DNA of 6,145 bases from Candidatus Kariarchaeota archaeon (lineage in GTDB: Archaea > Asgardarchaeota > Heimdallarchaeia > Heimdallarchaeales > Kariarchaeaceae), in contig JAEOUB010000028.1 of assembly GCA_016839545.1 (NCBI GenBank), forward strand, positions 1-6,145, in the 5' to 3' direction. Every line of letters starts with the position of its first letter. Position 1 is the stretch's first letter. Position numbers and translations under genes: made by a program. The notes under the pieces are model-generated. The model had not been told where the DNA came from. It made no database searches and was given only the letters and a program-made list of their open reading frames with translations. Shown here piece by piece: positions 1-4,793 of this stretch.

Positions 1-502
1 CCGTCCTGCCCATGAATTTCATGAATTCAAAGGTATCAGCAGATACGCGATGTCGCAGGATCAGGTCACCATCAAACTCGAAAGAGGCAAAGTAGCGGAT
101 GGCTACACGGTGTCGCTGCGGCGTGCTGGTACCCTCCCACAGCCTAAGGTAGCTCATATTATAGGTGCCCCGTATCCAGTAGGTGTCATCATTCCGCACG
201 ATCTCCTCGATATCATTGACCAGGTCACTCTCTGCCACAAGATTTGAGAACTCCTCGCGTTTCAGTGTAAAGTAGGTGCCCTTGGAGAATGAGAACCAAT
301 CATAGGCCACGTCCTCGTGCATGTATTCTTTCTGCTTTCCAATTGGCAGCCGAATAATCCGCTCATGCTCGGGGTCAATGATAATATTGGGGGTGTCAGT
401 CAGCCTGAGAATGGCCTGAGTGAGACTCTCGCCATCCTGCTGGTGATATTTGAGTGCATCATAGGCATCCTGGGTGATCATAATACCTCTGGAATCTACC
501 AC
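1..502 (-). CDS. RHH (VapB-antitoxin-like) N-terminus fused to unknown domain, partial
   Basis: This open frame reads leftwards from GTG at 502-500 and is still open at the window edge, giving 167 codons. Residues 5-37 look like a ribbon-helix-helix antitoxin of the VapB/DUF217 type: a short beta strand (RGIMIT), then QDAYDALKYH, then GESLTQAILRL, which matches the usual 'Y..L...GES...I.RL' pattern. Such domains bind operator DNA as dimers and neutralise PIN toxins. The rest, including segments IIIDPEHERIIRLPIG and RYFASFEFDGDLILRHRV, is not a domain I recognise. Free antitoxins are usually about 70-90 residues, so the extension of over 130 residues is odd. I prefer the GTG because the ATG at 481-479 would remove most of the DNA-binding strand, and a TATA-like box lies 24 bases before the GTG. 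The ATG does have GAGGT 3 bases upstream, so it remains possible. No toxin gene is visible. The coding call is firm; the RHH assignment is by eye. Confidence 0.72.
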   Translation of the reverse strand, partial: MVDSRGIMITQDAYDALKYHQQDGESLTQAILRLTDTPNIIIDPEHERIIRLPIGKQKEYMHEDVAYDWFSFSKGTYFTLKREEFSNLVAESDLVNDIEEIVRNDDTYWIRGTYNMSYLRLWEGTSTPQRHRVAIRYFASFEFDGDLILRHRVSADTFEFMKFMGRT

Positions 503-522
503 GAATTATGTTTTTGCAGGTT

Positions 523-529
523 CTTTAAG
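523..529 (-). promoter_or_regulatory. Putative TATA box for the RHH-fusion gene
   Basis: On the minus strand CTTAAAG is centred about 24 bases before the GTG at 502. This fits a leaderless transcript and supports the GTG start. The match is weaker than at other genes in the window. Confidence 0.35.
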
Positions 530-560
530 TGAATTTCTTCTGTTGATGAGTAATGGGGAA

Positions 561-794
561 TCAGGCATGGACCATCTGGCCGTAGGGGTTGTAGCCCTCG
601 GTCTTTACACGTCTCTGAATTTCCTTCTTGATTTTTTGGCTGGTGTAGAGTTCCTTGAAGCCATAGATCAGGACCGGGATCCCGATGATAATCATGCTTC
701 CCAGAGCCCCTACTATGAAGCCAATTGCGCCCCGTGTGTAGTGTTTTTTGAAGCCATCAGCAAGCTGACGGTCGTTGTAGTCTCTGATTTCCAT
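561..794 (-). CDS. Small single-pass membrane protein
   Basis: This 77-residue protein has a charged N-terminus (MEIRDYNDRQ), one long hydrophobic stretch at about residues 23-46 (GAIGFIVGALGSMIIIGIPV, then LIYGF) and a Lys/Arg-rich tail (SQKIKKEIQRR). It is predicted to be anchored in the cell membrane. I recognise no enzyme motif. Its ATG overlaps the stop of the upstream gene as TGATG, so the two are almost certainly translated from one message and probably act together. The membrane segment and basic stretch after it resemble those of the upstream protein, which hints at duplication. Function is unknown. Confidence 0.7.
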   Translation of the reverse strand: MEIRDYNDRQLADGFKKHYTRGAIGFIVGALGSMIIIGIPVLIYGFKELYTSQKIKKEIQRRVKTEGYNPYGQMVHA

Positions 795-1102
795 CAGGCG
801 GAAACTCCTTCCATTATCAACTGGTTACCACAGCTGTTGCAGAATTTCACAGTGGAATCCATCCATTCCTTGCAGGATCGACACTGATTCATGGAATTGG
901 TCGTGCTAGATCTCTGACGGTTTGCCAGGTATCTCTGAGCCTTCACTGATCTGAATAGTCGGAGGTAGGCATAGATAATGAGGACTACTCCAACCCCTAT
1001 TGGTAAACTCAGTACACCGATGACAATCAGAAGTTTATTCCATTTGTTCATGTCCTGAATGTACGTTACAATCTCTATATCGGTCATTTGGTCGAATGAC
1101 AT
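794..1102 (-). CDS. Membrane protein with C-terminal zinc ribbon
   Basis: The protein is 102 residues from the ATG at 1102-1100 (MSFDQMTD). A longer reading from ATG 1150 adds 16 residues, but those codons lie across the TATA-rich promoter, so the shorter start is preferred. It has an acidic N-terminal part, one membrane segment at about residues 24-47 (LLIVIGVLSLPIGVGVVLII), a basic Ser/Thr-rich linker, and a zinc ribbon with Cys74, 77, 88 and 91 (CRSC, ten residues, CNSC-G). Such ribbons usually hold structural zinc and mediate protein or nucleic-acid contacts on the cytosolic side. It is translationally coupled to the 77-residue membrane protein downstream. Its function is unknown. Confidence 0.75.
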   Translation of the reverse strand: MSFDQMTDIEIVTYIQDMNKWNKLLIVIGVLSLPIGVGVVLIIYAYLRLFRSVKAQRYLANRQRSSTTNSMNQCRSCKEWMDSTVKFCNSCGNQLIMEGVSA

Positions 1103-1123
1103 TACTTGCCGTATTGCTATAAT

Positions 1124-1131
1124 ATATATAA
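1124..1131 (-). promoter_or_regulatory. TATA box of the zinc-ribbon/membrane-protein pair
   Basis: TTATATAT on the minus strand is centred 25.5 bases before the ATG at 1102, inside a longer run of A/T. This is a strong archaeal TATA candidate. It places transcription start at or next to the ATG and argues against the longer start at 1150. Confidence 0.65.
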
Positions 1132-1171
1132 TTATTATGGGTAACAACATGTATTATTGTTTACCAATTAG

Positions 1172-1191
1172 AAAATACATTCCCCATGTAT
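1172..1191 (-). terminator. Candidate hairpin plus T-run after the ABM-domain gene
   Basis: Read on the minus strand, ATACAT, a GGGGA loop and ATGTAT form a perfect 6-bp stem followed directly by T residues. It lies about 90 bases past the stop of the 1284-1529 gene and could end its transcript. A 6-bp repeat can occur by chance, so confidence is low. Confidence 0.35.
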
Positions 1192-1283
1192 GATACAGGC
1201 AAAATACTTGTGGTTTGAGATCATCACAGCCGGGAAGAGATATCCTCTACTTTGTTGAGAGTGTTGACCTCCACACTCTGGCG

Positions 1284-1529
1284 TTACTCGCTGATATGTT
1301 TTGTCAGTTCCTGGTACCTGGTATTTTCCTTCATCGATGTGATAAAGGTGCTGTAGTGATCCATGTCCCGGTAGGCAGTCATGAAAAACATCTCACCTCT
1401 CTTGTCGGCATTGGCCCATCCGCCAACTACAGTCACACCATTCTCCTCGTAGAACTTGCGAAAATCCTCAAAATGTGTCTTTTCAGGCACGTCCTCCTTG
1501 TATGTTACACGATACAGTTTGTATAGCAT
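1284..1529 (-). CDS. Dimeric alpha/beta-barrel (ABM/NIPSNAP-like) protein
   Basis: This is a complete 81-residue soluble protein. The order of elements fits a one-domain ferredoxin-like fold that dimerises into a barrel: strand LYKLYRVTY, helix HFEDFRKFYEENG, strand VTVVGGWANADKRG, strand EMFFMTAYRD, and helix YSTFITSMKEN with RYQELTKHI. The 'W.N.D...E.F.MTAYRD...Y..F' pattern resembles NIPSNAP and antibiotic-biosynthesis-monooxygenase-like families. Members may bind small hydrophobic ligands, act as small oxygenases, or have no known activity. I cannot name catalytic residues. The start is the first ATG after a stop-free stretch with no other good start. No Shine-Dalgarno is seen; a weak TCAAATA lies about 26 bases upstream. 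It stands alone and is divergent from the serine hydrolase. Confidence 0.82.
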   Translation of the reverse strand: MLYKLYRVTYKEDVPEKTHFEDFRKFYEENGVTVVGGWANADKRGEMFFMTAYRDMDHYSTFITSMKENTRYQELTKHISE

Positions 1530-1530
1530 G

Positions 1531-1654
1531 AGGGTGGATAGAGCAGGGTGGTATTTGAGAGTGGCGTGGAGTAAAATGTCTGGATGTCAAGAATCTGAGA
1601 GTGGCACAAATGCCAGGAAGAAGGCTGCAGGGTGTGGAATGGGTTCTGCAGGGT
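1531..1654. repeat. Cluster of short direct repeats upstream of the ABM gene
   Basis: Several perfect short direct repeats sit in this noncoding stretch: TGAGAGTGGC at 1556-1565 and 1596-1605 (40 bases apart), CTGCAGGGT at 1625-1633 and 1646-1654 (21 apart), and AGGGTGG at 1531-1537 and 1545-1551 (14 apart, just before the minus-strand ATG). They may be regulatory-protein sites or remnants of slippage. The sequences are plainly present, but a role is inference. Confidence 0.4.
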
Positions 1655-1730
1655 CATGAGTTCTATCGAGGTGCCCGGGAAACTCAGCGTCAATGAATTT
1701 GGTCACTTTGGCATTGAACTATCTTAGTAG

Positions 1731-1746
1731 GATACTAATTAGTATC
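1731..1746. promoter_or_regulatory. Perfect 16-bp palindrome, likely operator over the hydrolase promoter
   Basis: GATACTAATTAGTATC is its own reverse complement. Its centre is 25.5 bases before the GTG at 1764, exactly where the TATA box of a leaderless gene is expected, and its core TAATTA could serve as that box. A dimeric repressor bound here would block TBP. Confidence 0.55.
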
Positions 1747-1758
1747 ACATGATGATAC
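1742..1758. promoter_or_regulatory. Second overlapping inverted repeat, extra GATAC half-site
   Basis: GTATCA, five bases, TGATAC forms an inverted repeat that shares its left arm with the 16-bp palindrome. The result is three GTATC/GATAC half-sites between 1731 and 1758, ending just before the serine hydrolase start. This suggests cooperative binding by one regulator. Confidence 0.4.
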
Positions 1759-1763
1759 CATGA

Positions 1764-3458
1764 GTGGAGAATATGGCACACAACACCAATAGCGATACAA
1801 GGAACACCAGTACCGATAAGACCGACACCAACGATAATGGCACACCGGATGCGGCGGGGCTGATGAGCAGAATAGATCAGCTGGGCAGCTACCTGCAGAG
1901 ACTGGAACCCTTCGGCTTCTCGGGGACAGTGCTGATTGCACAGGGAGACCAGGTCCTGCTTGAGAGGGGCTATGGTCACATGGATTATGAGCGGGATATC
2001 AGGATGCGAGATGATGCCGTGCAGTCACTGGGAAGTATTGCCAAGCAGTTCACCGGGATGCTCATCATGCGACTGGTGGACCAGGGAAAGCTCTCCACTG
2101 ATGATACTCTGGATAGATATTTTGATGGAATTCCACAGGACAAGGCCAAACTCACCATCCACCAGCTGCTGACTCATACAGCCGGGGTGCCTGATGGTCT
2201 GGGTAGTGATTTTGACGATATATCCACTGATGACTATCTCAGGCAATTTTTTGCAGCTCCATTACAGAGTGAGCCCGGAACTCAGTTTGCCTATTCCAAC
2301 CTCGGTTTTACCCTAGCAGCAATGATTGCTGAAAAGGTGGGGGGCAAACCATACGTGGAACTTCTGCGAGATGTCTGGAAGGAGCTGGGTATCACCACTG
2401 CCAGCTGGTTCGGAGATCCCATGTATAACCCCGAAAACAGTGTCTCCTACTATGTGGATGGCGTACGCCGTGGATCAGTCCGTGACTGGCCCGGATCCTG
2501 GGATGCATCCAAACCCTACTGGCATATTCTTGGCAATGGTGGTGTCTGTATCTCTCCACGTGATATGCATACCTACATGCAGGCACTGTTTGGAGGAAAG
2601 TTGCTATCTGAAAAGAGCCTGAAACAGATGTTGACACCCAATCTCAACAATTATGGCTATGGTTTTGATATCGAGGACTCCCCCCTGGGCACCATGATCC
2701 ACCATAATGGAGGGTCAGATGGTGGTGTTGCCGCAGTTGCCCGGTACCTGGCCGATCTGGATCTTACTGTCCTGCTTGCATCCAACGGGATTGTCAATGG
2801 CCAGGGGTACGCTTTCCTGGTAGAGAATATCATGGAAGATCTGATGGCTGGACAGGAATTTGAACTACCTCCCGAGGTACAACCTGCAGGATCGGTAGAG
2901 GCAGGAACATTTGATCTGGAGGGTGGAAAAATCAGGATTGATCCTCTCGGAAATGGTCCACTGCTATTGCATTTGGAAGGACAGGCACTGCTCAACAGGG
3001 TTATGGGTGTGGACGATGCCGCAGCTGAAAGCTATGCCCGTATGAATGAGATCACCCGCAAATTCGGAGAGCTTATCTTAGAGAGAAGATGGGATGAGGC
3101 ATTTGCACTATCTGAGCGCAAGACGGGAAACGAGAGAAGAGTGGGCATGATCGAGCAGTTTTTTGAGATGATCACACAGCGTCATGGTCCAATCACGGGT
3201 ATCAAAGTGGCAGGAACCGTACCCATGCCACCGTACAAGGGCAGTACACTCTTGGCTTTTGTTACTGAGAATTCAGCTCCCGGGGTTCCCATCATCTTTC
3301 AGAAGGATGATGAGTTTCTGGGATTCCGCCCCATGGTGGCACATAATGTGATGACGCTTATGGCCACAACCACTGCCAGTGGAATCATCGCCTTCTCTCC
3401 TCAGCTAGGACTGCAGATTGGGCTGAATTTTGAGGATGGGAAAGTCCTGCTTGAATAA
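1764..3458 (+). CDS. Serine hydrolase, beta-lactamase class C family, with NTF2-like tail
   Basis: This 564-residue protein has all three marks of the penicillin-binding/beta-lactamase (Pfam Beta-lactamase) fold: nucleophile motif S91-I-A-K94 in QSLGSIAKQFTG, Y177-S-N179 in FAYSNLGF, and H314-N-G316 replacing KTG. LLTHTAGVPDG and NGGVCISPRDM are also typical. In archaea such proteins act as esterases or peptidases rather than drug-resistance enzymes; the substrate is not evident. Residues 7-27 are three imperfect 7-residue Asn/Thr/Asp repeats, a probable flexible leader; there is no signal peptide or membrane segment, so it is probably cytosolic. Residues 425-524 (FGELILERRWDEAFALSE onward) resemble the SnoaL/NTF2-like or DUF3887 module often placed after this domain. 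The GTG at 1764 is chosen for its spacing to the TATA-like palindrome; ATG 1773, with GGAG three bases before it, is a close alternative. Hydrolase family firm, tail tentative. Confidence 0.92.
   Translation: MENMAHNTNSDTRNTSTDKTDTNDNGTPDAAGLMSRIDQLGSYLQRLEPFGFSGTVLIAQGDQVLLERGYGHMDYERDIRMRDDAVQSLGSIAKQFTGMLIMRLVDQGKLSTDDTLDRYFDGIPQDKAKLTIHQLLTHTAGVPDGLGSDFDDISTDDYLRQFFAAPLQSEPGTQFAYSNLGFTLAAMIAEKVGGKPYVELLRDVWKELGITTASWFGDPMYNPENSVSYYVDGVRRGSVRDWPGSWDASKPYWHILGNGGVCISPRDMHTYMQALFGGKLLSEKSLKQMLTPNLNNYGYGFDIEDSPLGTMIHHNGGSDGGVAAVARYLADLDLTVLLASNGIVNGQGYAFLVENIMEDLMAGQEFELPPEVQPAGSVEAGTFDLEGGKIRIDPLGNGPLLLHLEGQALLNRVMGVDDAAAESYARMNEITRKFGELILERRWDEAFALSERKTGNERRVGMIEQFFEMITQRHGPITGIKVAGTVPMPPYKGSTLLAFVTENSAPGVPIIFQKDDEFLGFRPMVAHNVMTLMATTTASGIIAFSPQLGLQIGLNFEDGKVLLE
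1782..1844 (+). repeat. Three imperfect 21-bp tandem repeats in the hydrolase gene
   Basis: Three consecutive 21-base units encode NTNSDTR, NTSTDKT and DTNDNGT. They form a polar, low-complexity leader ahead of the catalytic domain and probably vary in copy number between relatives. Confidence 0.5.
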
Positions 3459-3462
3459 AAAT

Positions 3463-3479
3463 TGAAAAAGGGGTTTTTT
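3463..3479 (+). terminator. T-run terminator of the serine hydrolase gene
   Basis: Just after the TAA stop, TGAAAAA, GGGG and TTTTTT form a weak AT hairpin ending in six T residues. Archaeal polymerase stops at T-runs, so this is a natural end for the hydrolase transcript. Confidence 0.6.
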
Positions 3480-3498
3480 CATATAAATATCATAGTAA

Positions 3499-3506
3499 TT
3501 ATATAG
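3499..3506 (+). promoter_or_regulatory. TATA-like box in the convergent intergenic region
   Basis: TTATATAG lies in an A/T-rich stretch in front of a G/C-rich, stem-forming segment and no convincing protein gene. It would start a plus-strand transcript near 3528. It overlaps the 6-bp-arm inverted repeat ATAGGA/TCCTAT at 3503-3519. Confidence 0.3.
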
Positions 3507-3527
3507 GAATATGTCCTATCTCTGCAA

Positions 3528-3650
3528 AGCACAAAAGAAACCATTCTTGCGTTTATCGCCGTCACGGCCTGACCTAGGAGGGGTAGATGTTTCTCTAGGT
3601 TGTATGGCCCCAATGGTCTTCCTTGTGGCTCTGCTACCCCTCCTTTATGA
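3528..3650 (+). ncRNA. Candidate structured small RNA (or bidirectional terminator)
   Basis: No credible protein gene fills 3459-3728, but this part has stacked inverted repeats. AAGAA/TTCTT at 3535-3548 has a 4-base loop, GCCG/CGGC at 3558-3568 has a 3-base loop, and AGGAGGGGTAG at 3576-3586 pairs perfectly with CTACCCCTCCT at 3634-3644 across 47 bases. ACCTAG/CTAGGT at 3572-3577 and 3595-3600 would compete with that last stem. A TATA-like box lies 26 bases before the proposed 5' end. There is no tRNA, C/D-box or ACA signature. Strand and ends are uncertain. The long stem could instead separate the two converging genes. Confidence 0.28.
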
Positions 3651-3728
3651 GCAATGTAATTGAAAATAGTGATGGAGGGTCTGTAAGAAAGGACATCAAG
3701 AAAGGTTGTGCGAGGTGATTACCACAGA

Positions 3729-4100
3729 TTACTGCCTGGTTCCGCAAAAGCGGCAGTATACCTCTTTTCTGCCCAGCTTGGATCCACACTCAATACAGTA
3801 CTGTGCATCGAAGGTCGCTTTGGGCTTGACTGGTTCCTCAACGTAGGAAACGTGGACGTCAGAGCTGGGACCGCTGTTGCCAAGGTATTCTGGTGGCTCG
3901 TAGTACTGCCTGGAGCTGGATGTTAACATCTGCAACAGGCCGATACCTAGCAGCAACAGGATGATGATGCTGAAGGAGCTCCCACTGAAGATAAAGAAGA
4001 GCACGAGAAGGAGCGGCCAGGGAAAGACTCGGGCATGGCGTTTTCTGTATCTTCTTCTCCTGCGATGTGATGAATTGGAGTATCGTCTACTGTGGTACAT
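3729..4100 (-). CDS. Membrane protein, Arg-rich N-terminus and C-terminal zinc ribbon
   Basis: The protein has 123 residues. Residues 5-24 are highly basic, including five Arg in a row, which would hold the N-terminus inside the cell or bind nucleic acid. Residues 26-59 are strongly hydrophobic with a short GSS break, so either one long segment or a tight two-helix hairpin. A polar linker with acidic residues follows, then a zinc ribbon with Cys102, 105, 116 and 119 (CIEC-G, CRFC-G). The spacing CxxC-X10-CxxC is the same as in the zinc-ribbon protein at 794-1102, although the rest differs. ATG 4100 is supported by a TATA box about 27 bases upstream. It is divergent from the acetyltransferase gene. 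Function is unknown. Confidence 0.78.
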   Translation of the reverse strand: MYHSRRYSNSSHRRRRRYRKRHARVFPWPLLLVLFFIFSGSSFSIIILLLLGIGLLQMLTSSSRQYYEPPEYLGNSGPSSDVHVSYVEEPVKPKATFDAQYCIECGSKLGRKEVYCRFCGTRQ

Positions 4101-4122
4101 ACCTAGATATTGACAGGGGAGG

Positions 4123-4132
4123 AAATAATATC
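4123..4132 (-). promoter_or_regulatory. TATA box for the Arg-rich zinc-ribbon gene
   Basis: GATATTATTT on the minus strand is centred 27.5 bases before ATG 4100, consistent with a leaderless transcript. Confidence 0.5.
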
Positions 4133-4195
4133 GATCTCTAGATAATAGAGAGACTATATAGATTGGCAGAAATGGGATACTCGAAAGTCCATGAC

Positions 4196-4203
4196 CTTAT
4201 ATC
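4196..4203 (+). promoter_or_regulatory. TATA box for the GNAT acetyltransferase gene
   Basis: CTTATATC is centred about 27 bases before ATG 4227 and selects that start over the upstream ATG at 4191. A second TATA-like CTATATAG at 4153-4160 could serve the longer start. Confidence 0.5.
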
Positions 4204-4226
4204 GACCATCTCACTGCATCAGGCTA

Positions 4227-4742
4227 ATGGCCCTTGACCCTGTGGAGATCCGGCGTATTGATGACCTGGAACTGGACCAGATGAGGATAATCTGGAACCA
4301 GCACTATGAGAGTATCACATCGTCAAAGAAACAGGTCACTGCTGAGGGACTGGAGGGGTTTCGTACTGCCAATGAGGGTAGAGAGTATCTTGGCTATTTT
4401 GATATACGACGCTCTGCACAGTATCTGCTGGGATTTGCCAGTATTGAGACAGATGAGAACCGGATCTTTGTGAGCCAGATGGCAGTGTTTGAAGATGTAA
4501 CCCGCAAGGGTGTGGGCAGTGCCCTGCTACGACACCTGCAACGGATGGCTGATGCGGAAGGCAAGTACCTGCAATTGCACGTCCAGGTGACCAATGTCAC
4601 TGCTGTCAATTTCTTCCTCGAGCATGGGTTTGCAATCAAAGACTATTCAGTCGAGGAAGGCTACGTCCCCGAGGATTATGATGCTTCAAGGAAAGAGGAT
4701 GTTATCAGGCTGGTAGAGTACAGGATGGAGTGGCGGGAATAG
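4227..4742 (+). CDS. GNAT-family N-acetyltransferase
   Basis: The protein is 171 residues from ATG 4227 (MALDPVEIRRIDD). Starting at ATG 4191 would add 12 residues that cover a TATA box, and GNAT domains usually begin with a strand like VEIRRI. The family transfers an acetyl group from acetyl-CoA to an amine. The CoA pyrophosphate loop is TRKGVGSALL (residues 92-101), after strand IFVSQMAVF. The usual first Arg/Gln of the R-x-x-G-x-G loop is Thr here, with Arg one place later. Motif B is NVTAVNFFLEHGFA (about 123-136), whose FLEHGF is characteristic. The insert EEGYVPEDYDASRKED near the end is charged and may shape the substrate site. The substrate cannot be told; protein N-termini, polyamines or small molecules are all possible. 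It is cytosolic, with no partner gene evident. Confidence 0.9.
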   Translation: MALDPVEIRRIDDLELDQMRIIWNQHYESITSSKKQVTAEGLEGFRTANEGREYLGYFDIRRSAQYLLGFASIETDENRIFVSQMAVFEDVTRKGVGSALLRHLQRMADAEGKYLQLHVQVTNVTAVNFFLEHGFAIKDYSVEEGYVPEDYDASRKEDVIRLVEYRMEWRE

Positions 4743-4766
4743 TTTCGCTCATCTCCCTAGCACCTT

Positions 4767-4774
4767 CTTATATG
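4767..4774 (+). promoter_or_regulatory. TATA box for the SbcD/Mre11-like gene
   Basis: CTTATATG is centred 23.5 bases before GTG 4794, within the 51-base gap after the GNAT gene. It implies a separate, leaderless transcript and supports the GTG start. Confidence 0.5.
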
Positions 4775-4793
4775 ACCACACACAACACTTGAC

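Noticed and set aside
543..548. TGATGA as a possible C box of a C/D guide RNA
   Set aside because: No matching D box (CTGA) or internal boxes occur at the right distance. The same applies to ATGATGA at 1749-1755.
474..887. Plus-strand 137-residue frame
   Set aside because: It runs antisense to the coupled membrane-protein genes, which have membrane segments, a zinc ribbon, TGATG coupling and a TATA box. The plus-strand translation has no recognisable features.
1505..1693. Minus-strand 62-residue frame overlapping the ABM gene start
   Set aside because: Its composition is rich in Ser, Pro, Thr and His with no domain pattern, and it overlaps a better gene in another frame.
3576..3650. H/ACA guide RNA reading of the 69-base hairpin
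   Set aside because: The length fits, but there is no ACA trinucleotide just after the stem and no evident kink-turn.
3604..3663. 19-residue hydrophobic reading frame MAPMVFLVALLPLLYEQCN
   Set aside because: It could pass for a tiny membrane peptide, but it lies inside the long stem region, has no clear ribosome site or properly spaced TATA box, and is short enough to occur by chance.
4191..4226. Upstream ATG for the GNAT gene
   Set aside because: These 12 codons contain the likely TATA box, and the GNAT fold starts right after ATG 4227.
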